A model generated the notes under the pieces. That model was not told the origin of the DNA. It worked only from the letters and a program-made list of their open reading frames with translations, and made no database searches. A program made the position numbers and the translations under genes. This document shows positions 52,961 to 64,000 of a stretch of 64,000 nt of DNA, one piece after another. The stretch spans positions 1,933-65,932 of the forward strand of contig NW_005199478.1 in NCBI RefSeq assembly GCF_000372725.1. The letters are read 5' to 3'. Numbering within the stretch: the stretch's first letter is position 1; the number at the start of each line of letters is the position of its first letter. Source of the DNA: Emiliania huxleyi CCMP1516 (lineage: Eukaryota > Haptophyta > Isochrysidales > Noelaerhabdaceae).

Positions 52961-53515
52961 GAGCGGTTCAGCTGCTGGGCGGGCTTCAGGGTGGTGCTCA
53001 CGCGAAAAGGAATCGACGCGATGTACAAAGCATACAAGAAGAGGAGAAAGAAGAGGGGAGAGGCGCCAGTGATGACGAAGCTGAAGCTAGTGCAGACGAG
53101 GGCAGGGCAGACCCGGGGACGGCGGAGTCGGACCAGACGGCATCGGCCGCCGAGGCCCGAGGGAACGTTGGGAAGAGGCACGAGGAGGGCGGCGACCTCC
53201 ACCGACTATGGAGGACCCGTCACCAGACGACGCAGGGCAGACGACGGTGAGGCGGAGCAGTCGTGCAGGGCGAGACGAGGGAGGGAGCAGGACGTTGCGG
53301 AGATCAGCAGGAGGATGTACGAAGAGATTAGGAGCAGCAGGGACCCGAGGGACCATGTGGAAGACGGCTATTGCTAGTCCCCCATCGGGAGGACGACCCC
53401 GGCTAGTCGCCGACCACACCCACAAAGAACCCTGCACAAAGATCGCAAGGGCGGGGACCTGTTCCTTTTTACCCATCTCACAGTAGAGGTGTCCGTTTTA
53501 TTTCGTATTAGAGTA
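52960..53515 (+). mobile_element. Interspersed element, internally deleted copy with intact 3' tail
   Basis: 52970-53150 matches the inverted 23060-23265 and 53160-53400 matches the inverted 21570-21830, without the 1.25-kb middle. The 3' end (ccacacccacaaagaaccct to gtccgttttatttcg) is the sequence found alone at 13980 and 15494. A plus-strand frame (52799-53377) encodes a basic protein with LTRKGIDAMYKAYKKRRKKR and ISRRMYEEIRSSRDPRDHVE; family unknown. A variant tail (gatcgtgcagggcggggaca) follows at 53582-53603. Confidence 0.65.
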
Positions 53516-53727
53516 CAGTAAGCTAGTCCGTAGTGGTCGGTGCAGCCACACACGAGGAGAGTCGAGAGATCCCTCACACCAAGATCGTGCAGGGCGGGGA
53601 CACATGTCCCTAAATCCCAATCTGGTTTCAGAGTTTGACCGATTTATTTATTTATTTATTTACGAGGAGAGACGAAGAGACGCTGTGCTCGACCGAGCTG
53701 GGACCCAGCTGGCTCCGCCCTGCGTGG

Positions 53728-55241
53728 TCACAGTCGACTCGCCGGCCGGACAACCTCGCGTAGCCCGTCGAGCAGGCAGCGCAAGTCGTCCGGCGTGTTG
53801 TACAGGTGCGGCGAGACGCGAATCACACCGAGCCGCTCCGACACGAGCACCGGCCGAGGCTTGAGCGCGGCGAGCCGTCGGACGAGCTCCGCAGCCGGCG
53901 GCATGCCGGCGCCCGTCCGGAGGCCGACGATGCCCGGCGCGTGGCGCGGCGGCACCTCGAAGCCAAGCGCCGCCGCCTGCGCCGAGGCGAGCCTCGTCAC
54001 CCGCGCCGAGCCCTCGGCCACGTCTCGGCGAGCTCTCGGCTAGCTCTCCTCCCGGCCACCTCTTCTCGGCCCGCATCTCCTCGGCCGCCTCTCTCGGCCG
54101 CCTCTCGGCCGCATCTCTCGCCTGCGCTGCGACGAGGCTGGTCATCTCGCCGAGCCGCGCCGCGATCCGCCTCGTGGTCAGCTGCTGCGCGACGAGGCGC
54201 AGCGCCGCGACCAGCATGGGCATCACGATGTACGAAGGCCGGCCGCCGCCCTCGAGCCTCCTGGCGCCTGAGGAGTGGAGAATGCAGTCGCTGCCGGTTC
54301 GGGCTCCCGGCCGCCGCCCTCGAGCCTCCTGGCGCCGGGCTGGAAGGCGGTCGGGTAGCCGCGCGGGCCCATCGGAAGGCACTCCACATGCTGCGCGCCC
54401 TCTCTGTTCCGGTCGTGGTGGTCGAGCGGCCGCGCGCCCCGCCTTGAGGAGAAGAGAGTGCGACATGAAGCAAGAGGCGGGAGCAGGCCGCGCCTCCGGC
54501 CAAAGCCCGCCAGAACGAGGGCTCCGCGTAGCAGAGGCACGCCCCGTACGGGCCGAGCAGCCACTTGTGCACGCTGCACGCGACAAAGCAGGCGCCGATC
54601 CTCGCCGGCTCGAGGGGCGCCGCCGCGCCGAGCCACTGCGTCGCGTCGACGACGAGCGGCACGCCGCGCGCGCTGCACGCCGCCCCGACCACCGCCAGGT
54701 CGACCACCGCGCCGTCGCACCAATGGCATGGCGGCAGCGCGGCCACGGCGACCGAACCGCTGTCGACTTGCGCGACGAGCGCACTCGCCCAGTCGCCGTC
54801 GGCGGGGCGAGGGAGCGCGAGGAGCTCGCCGCCCTCGTCGTCGCACAGCGCCTGCCACTGCATCACGTTGGACGGGTTCTGGTCCTCGAGCACCAGCACC
54901 CGCCTCCGGCCCGCCGGCCTCGCCCGCATCGCGCCGCGCAAGTTGTGCGCCGCGACGCTCATCGCAAAGGAGCAGCTCGGGAGGACCGCCACGTCGCGGC
55001 TGGAGACGCCGCCGCCGAGCAGCTCGCCGAACAGTGTCCGCACCTCCTCCTTCTGAGCCTCGGTGTCGCCGATGTCCCACGGCGTCGCCGCCTTCCTGCG
55101 CACCGCCGCCTCTCCCGCCGCGAGGACGCAGGCGGGGAGCGGAGTGCGCGAGGCGGCGTTGATGTACGCGCACGTGCGGTCGAGCTCAGGCCAGAGTGAG
55201 GCGGCGTCGATCGGGGCGGCGTCGACCGAGGCTGCGGACAT
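53728..55241 (-). CDS. Class V aminotransferase / cysteine-desulfurase-like PLP enzyme
   Basis: ATG at 55241 (MSAASVDAAPIDAASLWPEL). The large domain has YINAASRTPLPACVLAAGEA, the SCSFAMSVAAHNL loop, VLVLEDQNPSNVMQW, then VPLVVDATQWLGAAAPLEPA and the PLP-lysine segment CSVHKWLLGPYG. The C-terminal part has GPRGYPTAFQPGARRLEGGG, MPMLVAALRLVAQQLTTRRI and, in the last exon, LGFEVPPRHAPGIVGLR and LGVIRVSPHLYNTPDDLRCL. Introns: around 54440, a duplicated-boundary intron at about 54269-54336, and a (CTCGGCCGC)n-rich one at about 54020-54115. The closest families are isopenicillin-N-epimerase-like and kynureninase-like members; a selenocysteine-lyase or desulfurase activity cannot be assigned. Confidence 0.82.
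54239..54336. repeat. Duplicated exon segment, period 68 bp, GC-AG intron
   Basis: ccggccgccgccctcgagcc plus tcctggcgcc occurs at 54239-54268 and 54307-54336, separated by 38 bp. On the minus strand the insert ends CCACTCCTCAG directly before GCGCCAGGAGG, and the first copy begins with the same GCGCCAGG, so a GC...AG intron of one period restores ARRLEGGGRPSYIVMPML. Confidence 0.8.
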
Positions 55242-55342
55242 ATATGTGTATGTAACACAAAGCGTTAGTGAAAAAAGAAAACCTTCTGCCCGCGTCCCTT
55301 CCAAAAGGAAGGCGAGCACGGCCACGTTTCCAGGTACACATG

Positions 55343-55392
55343 CGCAGGAGCCGCCTAAGCGACTCCTGCGAGCAGGGTAGCGAAGCACTATT
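55343..55392 (-). mobile_element. Shortest copy of the element-derived 3' end
   Basis: gccgcctaagcgactcctgc with flanking tgcatgg-type sequence matches 2840-2900 and 33235-33280; only about 50 bp remain. Confidence 0.5.
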
Positions 55393-58300
55393 CCATGCAC
55401 TCTCCTAGGCACTCTCGGTAAAAAAAAATCTCTCTCTCTCTGATCGGCGAAAGTAGCGCGGACCTCCGCTGCCTACCGACGCCTTTCACGACCGAGCCGC
55501 GCGCCCTCGCGCGGCGTGTGAGCAGCCCGCACGCGCGCCTACTGGGGGACGCGCCGGGGAGTCGTGTGTGGACCGTTAAGAGAGCCGGTAAGGTCCGTTT
55601 GGCGGTGCCGATACCCTGGACGCGACCGGCATGATCGGCGAAAGTAGCGCGGTCCTCCGCCACCTACGGACGCCTTTGAAGGCCGACCCGCGCTCCATCG
55701 CGCGGGTCGTGAGCATCCCGTACCCGAACCTACTCGGGGCGCCGCCGCGACGGCCTGGATGGCACGTATTTTTGGCCGGTGGTGCCTCTGTCCGAGTCGG
55801 CGGCGGCAGCGGCGTGGTCCACGCACTGCTCGCAAGTAAAGCGTCTTCACAGGTCGGCAGATACGCCTCACCTTCAAAAAGGTGGCTGCCTACCCCAAAG
55901 CCCAGCCCGGTGCATCGATTTCTCTTGACGATTTCACTTTAAAACGCTGGTGCAGATGGGGTTTTCTCTATAGAAGTCGGAGCCTTGCGTCCAAGGAGAG
56001 GCAGCGTGCGGCTCCGTGGACTCGGCCATCACCCGCGGGTGAGAGGGCGATAGGAAGCACTCCCGCCCTCTGAGGCGGCCGTCCGAGTCGGGGAGGCAAA
56101 CACACAGCCATCCTCGCGGGTGTGGGCGGCCTTATCGGCCCGCTATACTAACCCTTAAGTCGGCCCTTCCTCGGGTCGGCTTCGGAGGCCCCGCAGCCCT
56201 AGCCGGAGCTAAGGGGCCCGGCTTTCTCGGCGCTAACCCTAGGGGAAATCGCTCCGGAATAGGGTTCCCGGCACCATCGGGCGGCGCCACACGGATGGAG
56301 GGAGTCGGGTTTGCCATCGGCGGGCCGTGAGGGCGCTGAGAACTGAAGGCTGAGTTTTCGCTCCCACTTTCGATGTGTCGGAGTATGCGAGGACGGCCCG
56401 TTCTGCCCGTTCTCGGGCTAGTCAGCAGATCTAGCGCAGAGAGGGCGATGAGGCGGAGGCACGCCGCAGCGGCAGGTGCAAAGAATTGGTATGAACAAGC
56501 GTATCAGCCGCTATACACACGAAGTTGTCACGGCTACCCTTTGAGTCGGTGTTCGTCTCAGTGGCGAAAATCGGTCTACCGCCGCCACGCGATTGCGCGC
56601 GCGCGAGGGCTACTCGAGACAAGCTTGATGGCCTCCGCCGCTCCTCGTAGTCTGATCCGCCTCTCCTCTAGCGCGGAGGGCCTCATCTCGCCGGGGAGAA
56701 GTGCGGTGATCCGCCTACCGCCTTAGGCACTTGAACGGCGTCACGGTGAAGGCGGGCTCGGCCGCTGCCTCCCAACGCCTTCGAAGGCCGAGCCGCGCGC
56801 TCTCGCGCGGGTTGTGAGCCGCAGGCACGCGCGCCTGCTCGGGGACGCGCCGGGGAGTCGTGTGTGGACCGTTAAGAGAGCCGGGAAGGTCCGTTTGACG
56901 GTGCCGATACCTTGGACGCGACCGGCATGATCGGCGAAAGTAGCGCGGTCCTCCGCTGCCTACCGACGCCTTCCACGGCCGAGCCGCGCGCCCTCGCGCG
57001 GCGTGTGAGCCGCAGGCACGCGCGTCTGCTCGGGGACGCGCCGGGGAGTCGTGTGTGGACCGTTAAGAGAGCCGGGAAGGTCCGTTTGGCGGTGCCGATA
57101 CCTTGGACGCGACCGGCATGATCGGCGAAAGTAGCGCGGACCTCCGCTGCCTACCGACGCCTTTCACGACCGAGCCGCGCGCCCTCGCGCGGCGTGTGAG
57201 CAGCCCGCACGCGCGCCTACTGGGGGACGCGCCGGGGAGTCGTGTGTGGACCGTTAAGAGAGCCGGTAAGGTCCGTTTGGCGGTGCCGATACCCTGGACG
57301 CGACCGGCATGATCGGCGAAAGTAGCGCGGTCCTCCGCCACCTACGGACGCCTTTGAAGGCCGACCCGCGCTCCATCGCGCGGGTCGTGAGCATCCCGTA
57401 CCCGAACCTACTCGGGGCGCCGCCGCGACGGCCTGGATGGCACGTATTTTTGGCCGGTGGTGCCTCTGTCCGAGTCGGCGGCGGCAGCGGCGTGGTCCAC
57501 GCACTGCTCGCAAGTAAAGCGTCTTCACAGGTCGGCAGATACGCCTCACCTTCAAAAAGGTGGCTGCCTACCCCAAAGCCCAGCCCGGTGCATCGATTTC
57601 TCTTGACGATTTCACTTTAAAACGCTGGTGCAGATGGGGTTTTCTCTATAGAAGTCGGAGCCTTGCGTCCAAGGAGAGGCAGCGTGCGGCTCCGTGGACT
57701 CGGCCATCACCCGCGGGTGAGAGGGCGATAGGAAGCACTCCCGCCCTCTGAGGCGGCCGTCCGAGTCGGGGAGGCAAACACACAGCCATCCTCGCGGGTG
57801 TGGGCGGCCTTATCGGCCCGCTATACTAACCCTTAAGTCGGCCCTTCCTCGGGTCGGCTTCGGAGGCCCCGCAGCCCTAGCCGGAGCTAAGGGGCCCGGC
57901 TTTCTCGGCGCTAACCCTAGGGGAAATCGCTCCGGAATAGGGTTCCCGGCACCATCGGGCGGCGCCACACGGATGGAGGGAGTCGGGTTTGCCATCGGCG
58001 GGCCGTGAGGGCGCTGAGAACTGAAGGCTGAGTTTTCGCTCCCACTTTCGATGTGTCGGAGTATGCGAGGACGGCCCGTTCTGCCCGTTCTCGGGCTAGT
58101 CAGCAGATCTAGCGCAGAGAGGGCGATGAGGCGGAGGCACGCCGCAGCGGCAGGTGCAAAGAATTGGTATGAACAAGCGTATCAGCCGCTATACACACGA
58201 AGTTGTCACGGCTACCCTTTGAGTCGGTGTTCGTCTCAGTGGCGAAAATCGGTCTACCGCCGCCACGCGATTGCGCGCGCGCGAGGGCTACTCGAGACAA

Positions 58301-58786
58301 GCTTGATGGCCTCCGCCGCTCCTCGTAGTCTGATCCGCCTCTCCTCTAGCGCGGAGGGCCTCATCTCGCCGGGGAGAAGTGCGGTGATCCGCCTACCGCC
58401 TTAGGCACTTGAACGGCGTCACGGTGAAGGCGGGCTCGGCCGCTGCCTCCCAACGCCTTCGAAGGCCGAGCCGCGCGCTCTCGCGCGGGTTGTGAGCCGC
58501 AGGCACGCGCGCCTGCTCGGGGACGCGCCGGGGAGTCGTGTGTGGACCGTTAAGAGAGCCGGGAAGGTCCGTTTGACGGTGCCGATACCTGGACGCGACC
58601 GGCATGATCGGCGAAAGTAGCGCGGTCCTCCGCCACCTACGGACGCCTTTGAAGGCCGACCCGCGCTCCATCGCGCGGGTCGTGAGCATCCCGTACCCGA
58701 ACCTACTCGGGGCGCCGCCGCGACGGCCTGGATGGCACGTATTTTTGGCCGGTGGTGCCTCTGTCCGAGTCGGCGGCGGCAGCGGC

Positions 58787-59538
58787 GATGAGGCCGCGGC
58801 GCAAGGGCGGAGCAGAACCGCCGCAGCGGCCTGCGGCTGCGCCGCGCGCCCGCGCGCGGAGGAGGGGCGTGTGTGAGTCAGTGCTACGCGGTGCCGCCCT
58901 TGGAGAGGCGAGAGAAGCCGGTGTGGCAGGCAGGTTTAGCTTTGTCGGGCGGCGCGAGCCGCCTCGCCGCACGCGGCCCAAATCAAGACACCACACCAGC
59001 TGCGCTGGCAGCGGGCGCTGGTCGTCTGGCAGGCAAAGGGGCGGCTAAACGGCATGGCCCGGATCGCGTGCGCCAGGCCCCGCGCGCAGAGGGCGGCTCT
59101 CTGAGCTCAGGGGACACAGAGCTCGGCAGCAGCTGTGAGCTCTCAAAAGTCGCTGTTCACACTGGCGACACCGGTTTCTTCTTCTATATCTTCATGAACC
59201 GCTGGGGGAGGAATAATTTCGTGCCCAGACCGCCGTACTGGCACGGTAGGATCGAGATCCGCGAGCGAGAGATGGAATTGGAGCCCTGGTGCGACGGGTT
59301 AGGTGAGCTACCATCACTGTCTTAGTGCGCGCGCCCCGCATGGTCCGACACATCTAAAGTGGAAGGGTGGGGTAGGGGAGAAGTACTCTTGAGGGAAACA
59401 TTGGACCGTCAGGCCCCGGGGACTGGCCAGCCCGACTAACACAACCTTCAGGAACACCATTTTGCGGTCCTGAGCGGCCGTCTCGGAGCAGAAGCTTCCC
59501 TGCCTCCTTAGCCATGTTGCGGTGCCCTCGCGCCATCT
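58787..59538. repeat. 752-bp optional segment of the satellite, copy 1
   Basis: Starts gatgaggccgcggcgcaagg after ggcagcggc and ends cgcgccatct before ggtccacgcactgc. In the first two satellite units (55811, 57491) the same junction is ggcagcggc-gt-ggtccacgc, without the segment. It contains a 150-codon plus-strand frame (58873-59325) including TGDTGFFFYIFMNRWGRNNF. Copies 2 and 3 are at 61215-61966 and 63452-64000 (cut by the window end). Confidence 0.9.
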
Positions 59539-61214
59539 GGTCCACGCACTGCTCGCAAGTAAAGCGTCTTCACAGGTCGGCAGATACGCCTCACCTTCAA
59601 AAAGGTGGCTGCCTACCCCAAAGCCCAGCCCGGTGCATCGATTTCTCTTGACGATTTCACTTTAAAACGCTGGTGCAGATGGGGTTTTCTCTATAGAAGT
59701 CGGAGCCTTGCGTCCAAGGAGAGGCAGCGTGCGGCTCCGTGGACTCGGCCATCACCCGCGGGTGAGAGGGCGATAGGAAGCACTCCCGCCCTCTGAGGCG
59801 GCCGTCCGAGTCGGGGAGGCAAACACACAGCCATCCTCGCGGGTGTGGGCGGCCTTATCGGCCCGCTATACTAACCCTTAAGTCGGCCCTTCCTCGGGTC
59901 GGCTTCGGAGGCCCCGCAGCCCTAGCCGGAGCTAAGGGGCCCGGCTTTCTCGGCGCTAACCCTAGGGGAAATCGCTCCGGAATAGGGTTCCCGGCACCAT
60001 CGGGCGGCGCCACACGGATGGAGGGAGTCGGGTTTGCCATCGGCGGGCCGTGAGGGCGCTGAGAACTGAAGGCTGAGTTTTCGCTCCCACTTTCGATGTG
60101 TCGGAGTATGCGAGGACGGCCCGTTCTGCCCGTTCTCGGGCTAGTCAGCAGATCTAGCGCAGAGAGGGCGATGAGGCGGAGGCACGCCGCAGCGGCAGGT
60201 GCAAAGAATTGGTATGAACAAGCGTATCAGCCGCTATACACACGAAGTTGTCACGGCTACCCTTTGAGTCGGTGTTCGTCTCGGTGGCGAAAATCGGTCT
60301 ACCGCCGCCACGCGATTGCGCGCGCGCGAGGGCTACTCGAGACAAGCTTGATGGCCTCCGCCGCTCCTCGTAGTCTGATCCGCCTCTCCTCTAGCGCGGA
60401 GGGCCTCATCTCGCCGGGGAGAAGTGCGGTGATCCGCCTACCGCCTTAGGCACTTGAACGGCGTCACGGTGAAGGCGGGCTCGGCCGCTGCCTCCCAACG
60501 CCTTCGAAGGCCGAGCCGCGCGCTCTCGCGCGGGTTGTGAGCCGCAGGCACGCGCGCCTGCTCGGGGACGCGCCGGGGAGTCGTGTGTGGACCGTTAAGA
60601 GAGCCGGGAAGGTCCGTTTGACGGTGCCGATACCTTGGACGCGACCGGCATGATCGGCGAAAGTAGCGCGGTCCTCCGCTGCCTACCGACGCCTTCCACG
60701 GCCGAGCCGCGCGCCCTCGCGCGGCGTGTGAGCCGCAGGCACGCGCGTCTGCTCGGGGACGCGCCGGGGAGTCGTGTGTGGACCGTTAAGAGAGCCGGGA
60801 AGGTCCGTTTGGCGGTGCCGATACCTTGGACGCGACCGGCATGATCGGCGAAAGTAGCGCGGACCTCCGCTGCCTACCGACGCCTTTCACGACCGAGCCG
60901 CGCGCCCTCGCGCGGCGTGTGAGCAGCCCGCACGCGCGCCTACTGGGGGACGCGCCGGGGAGTCGTGTGTGGACCGTTAAGAGAGCCGGTAAGGTCCGTT
61001 TGGCGGTGCCGATACCCTGGACGCGACCGGCATGATCGGCGAAAGTAGCGCGGTCCTCCGCCACCTACGGACGCCTTTGAAGGCCGACCCGCGCTCCATC
61101 GCGCGGGTTGTGAGCATCCCGTACCCGAACCTACTCGGGGCGCCGCCGCGACGGCCTGGATGGCACGTATTTTTGGCCGGTGGTGCCTCTGTCCGAGTCG
61201 GCGGCGGCAGCGGC

Positions 61215-61966
61215 GATGAGGCCGCGGCGCAAGGGCGGAGCAGAACCGCCGCAGCGGCCTGCGGCTGCGCCGCGCGCCCGCGCGCGGAGGAGGGGCGTGT
61301 GTGAGTCAGTGCTACGCGGTGCCGCCCTTGGAGAGGCGAGAGAAGCCGGTGTGGCAGGCAGGTTTAGCTTTGTCGGGCGGCGCGAGCCGCCTCGCCGCAC
61401 GCGGCCCAAATCAAGACACCACACCAGCTGCGCTGGCAGCGGGCGCTGGTCGTCTGGCAGGCAAAGGGGCGGCTAAACGGCATGGCCCGGATCGCGTGCG
61501 CCAGGCCCCGCGCGCAGAGGGCGGCTCTCTGAGCTCAGGGGACACAGAGCTCGGCAGCAGCTGTGAGCTCTCAAAAGTCGCTGTTCACACTGGCGACACC
61601 GGTTTCTTCTTCTATATCTTCATGAACCGCTGGGGGAGGAATAATTTCGTGCCCAGACCGCCGTACTGGCACGGTAGGATCGAGATCCGCGAGCGAGAGA
61701 TGGAATTGGAGCCCTGGTGCGACGGGTTAGGTGAGCTACCATCACTGTCTTAGTGCGCGCGCCCCGCATGGTCCGACACATCTAAAGTGGAAGGGTGGGG
61801 TAGGGGAGAAGTACTCTTGAGGGAAACATTGGACCGTCAGGCCCCGGGGACTGGCCAGCCCGACTAACACAACCTTCAGGAACACCATTTTGCGGTCCTG
61901 AGCGGCCGTCTCGGAGCAGAAGCTTCCCTGCCTCCTTAGCCATGTTGCGGTGCCCTCGCGCCATCT
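61215..61966. repeat. 752-bp optional segment of the satellite, copy 2
   Basis: Practically identical to 58787-59538, same length and same junctions. Confidence 0.9.
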
Positions 61967-63451
61967 GGTCCACGCACTGCTCGCAAGTAAAGCGTCTTCA
62001 CAGGTCGGCAGATACGCCTCACCTTCAAAAAGGTGGCTGCCTACCCCAAAGCCCAGCCCGGTGCATCGATTTCTCTTGACGATTTCACTTTAAAACGCTG
62101 GTGCAGATGGGGTTTTCTCTATAGAAGTCGGAGCCTTGCGTCCAAGGAGAGGCAGCGTGCGGCTCCGTGGACTCGGCCATCACCCGCGGGTGAGAGGGCG
62201 ATAGGAAGCACTCCCGCCCTCTGAGGCGGCCGTCCGAGTCGGGGAGGCAAACACACAGCCATCCTCGCGGGTGTGGGCGGCCTTATCGGCCCGCTATACT
62301 AACCCTTAAGTCGGCCCTTCCTCGGGTCGGCTTCGGAGGCCCCGCAGCCCTAGCCGGAGCTAAGGGGCCCGGCTTTCTCGGCGCTAACCCTAGGGGAAAT
62401 CGCTCCGGAATAGGGTTCCCGGCACCATCGGGCGGCGCCACACGGATGGAGGGAGTCGGGTTTGCCATCGGCGGGCCGTGAGGGCGCTGAGAACTGAAGG
62501 CTGAGTTTTCGCTCCCACTTTCGATGTGTCGGAGTATGCGAGGACGGCCCGTTCTGCCCGTTCTCGGGCTAGTCAGCAGATCTAGCGCAGAGAGGGCGAT
62601 GAGGCGGAGGCACGCCGCAGCGGCAGGTGCAAAGAATTGGTATGAACAAGCGTATCAGCCGCTATACACACGAAGTTGTCACGGCTACCCTTTGAGTCGG
62701 TGTTCGTCTCGGTGGCGAAAATCGGTCTACCGCCGCCACGCGATTGCGCGCGCGCGAGGGCTACTCGAGACAAGCTTGATGGCCTCCGCCGCTCCTCGTA
62801 GTCTGATCCGCCTCTCCTCTAGCGCGGAGGGCCTCATCTCGCCGGGGAGAAGTGCGGTGATCCGCCTACCGCCTTAGGCACTTGAACGGCGTCACGGTGA
62901 AGGCGGGCTCGGCCGCTGCCTCCCAACGCCTTCGAAGGCCGAGCCGCGCGCCCTCGCGCGGGTTGTGAGCCGCAGGCACGCGCGCCTGCTCGGGGACGCG
63001 CCGGGGAGTCGTGTGTGGACCGTTAAGAGAGCCGGGAAGGTCCGTTTGACGGTGCCGATACCTTGGACGCGACCGGCATGATCGGCGAAAGTAGCGCGGT
63101 CCTCCGCTGCCTACCGACGCCTTTCACGACCGAGCCGCGCGCCCTCGCGCGGCGTGTGAGCAGCCCGCACGCGCGCCTACTGGGGGACGCGCCGGGGAGT
63201 CGTGTGTGGACCGTTAAGAGAGCCGGTAAGGTCCGTTTGGCGGTGCCGATACCCTGGACGCGACCGGCATGATCGGCGAAAGTAGCGCGGTCCTCCGCCA
63301 CCTACGGACGCCTTTGAAGGCCGACCCGCGCTCCATCGCGCGGGTTGTGAGCATCCCGTACCCGAACCTACTCGGGGCGCCGCCGCGACGGCCTGGAAGG
63401 CACGTATTTGTGGCCGGTGGTGCCTCTGTCCGAGTCGGCGGCGGCAGCGGC

Positions 63452-64000
63452 GATGAGGCCGCGGCGCAAGGGCGGAGCAGAACCGCCGCAGCGGCCTGCG
63501 GCTGCGCCGCGCGCCCGCGCGCGGAGGAGGGGCGTGTGTGAGTCAGTGCTACGCGGTGCCGCCCTTGGAGAGGCGAGAGAAGCCGGTGTGGCAGGCAGGT
63601 TTAGCTTTGTCGGGCGGCGCGAGCCGCCTCGCCGCACGCGGCCCAAATCAAGACACCACACCAGCTGCGCTGGCAGCGGGCGCTGGTCGTCTGGCAGGCA
63701 AAGGGGCGGCTAAACGGCATGGCCCGGATCGCGTGCGCCAGGCCCCGCGCGCAGAGGGCGGCTCTCTGAGCTCAGGGGACACAGAGCTCGGCAGCAGCTG
63801 TGAGCTCTCAAAAGTCGCTGTTCACACTGGCGACACCGGTTTCTTCTTCTATATCTTCATGAACCGCTGGGGGAGGAATAATTTCGTGCCCAGACCGCCG
63901 TACTGGCACGGTAGGATCGAGATCCGCGAGCGAGAGATGGAATTGGAGCCCTGGTGCGACGGGTTAGGTGAGCTACCATCACTGTCTTAGTGCGCGCGCC
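63452..64000. repeat. 752-bp optional segment of the satellite, copy 3, partial
   Basis: Same left junction as copies 1 and 2; cut by the window end. Confidence 0.9.

Larger units (their letters stand above)
55440..64000. repeat. Complex tandem satellite with 190-bp subrepeats and 918-bp core
   Basis: The core of about 918 bp starts at 55816, 57494, 59539 and 61967 (spacing 1678, 2045 and 2428 bp) and is nearly invariant. Between cores lie two to four subrepeats of about 190 bp, each beginning gatcggcgaaagtagcgcgg (for example 55440, 55631, 56929, 57119, 57309, 58604, 60651, 60841, 61032, 63080, 63269). Spacing differences come from subrepeat number and from presence or absence of a 752-bp segment. 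The array continues beyond the window. No rRNA, 5S, snRNA or tRNA sequence was recognised in it, though an rDNA intergenic spacer cannot be excluded. Confidence 0.95.

Noticed and set aside
55440..64000. rRNA, 5S, spliced-leader or U-snRNA gene array
   Set aside because: No conserved core of these RNAs was found in either orientation; an rDNA spacer remains possible but unproven.

Overview
This window is nuclear DNA from a GC-rich unicellular eukaryote, most likely a microalga. The evidence is short introns interrupting almost every gene, coding repeats and proline-rich (PPPPSPP) linkers typical of haptophyte and pelagophyte surface proteins, one protein with a plausible plastid/lumen-type leader, and a mix of GT-AG, GC-AG and apparent GA-AG introns. 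I lean towards a haptophyte-like or related alga, but the sequence alone does not prove it. No bacterial operons, CRISPR arrays, tRNA or rRNA genes were recognised.

Layout. 1-5 kb: an unknown membrane-associated gene, a BTB-like/UBA-like gene, an element-derived fragment and a class 3 lipase, all on the minus strand. 6.2-9.2 kb: a six-hairpin glycosidase-like gene. 10.0-11.6 kb: an alanine-rich coiled-coil gene. 11.6-16 kb: repeats, a MITE-like element and a JmjC/cupin gene truncated by a retroelement tail. 17.3-20.6 kb: a ferric reductase/NADPH oxidase gene that appears to carry an IQ motif and an S1-S4 voltage-sensor-like module inside its NAD-binding domain. 21.5-23.4 kb: an interspersed element with a long (CA)n tract. 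23.6-28.9 kb: an aldo/keto reductase, an ARM-repeat protein, a VOC/glyoxalase-fold protein and a kelch protein. 29.2-33.1 kb: a PIN-like transporter fused to GPCR-like segments, resembling GPR155/LYCHOS. 34.2-37.6 kb: a trypsin-like protease and a possible plastid protein. 38-39.4 kb: tandem repeats. 40.1-50.2 kb: one very large gene (about 3,300 residues after two introns) joining a secreted/adhesive ectodomain, a multi-pass membrane region and a complete phosphoinositide phospholipase C. 51-52.5 kb: two tandem arrays. 53.7-55.2 kb: a class V aminotransferase. 55.4-64 kb: a complex tandem satellite with 190-bp subrepeats and a 752-bp segment present in only some units.

The strongest cross-window pattern is structural. 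At least eight exon/intron boundaries carry a direct duplication of about 16-32 bp of exon sequence, most often with a period of 68-74 bp (longer at a few loci), enclosing a short AT-rich or minisatellite insert. In each case removal of one repeat unit, usually as a G(T/C/A)...AG intron, restores the conserved protein frame. This looks like recent, recurrent intron gain (introner-like insertion or tandem duplication).

Several genes suggest membrane signalling (receptor-like PLC, voltage-sensor-like oxidase, LYCHOS-like protein), but there is no sign that they form one pathway. Genes appear independently transcribed.
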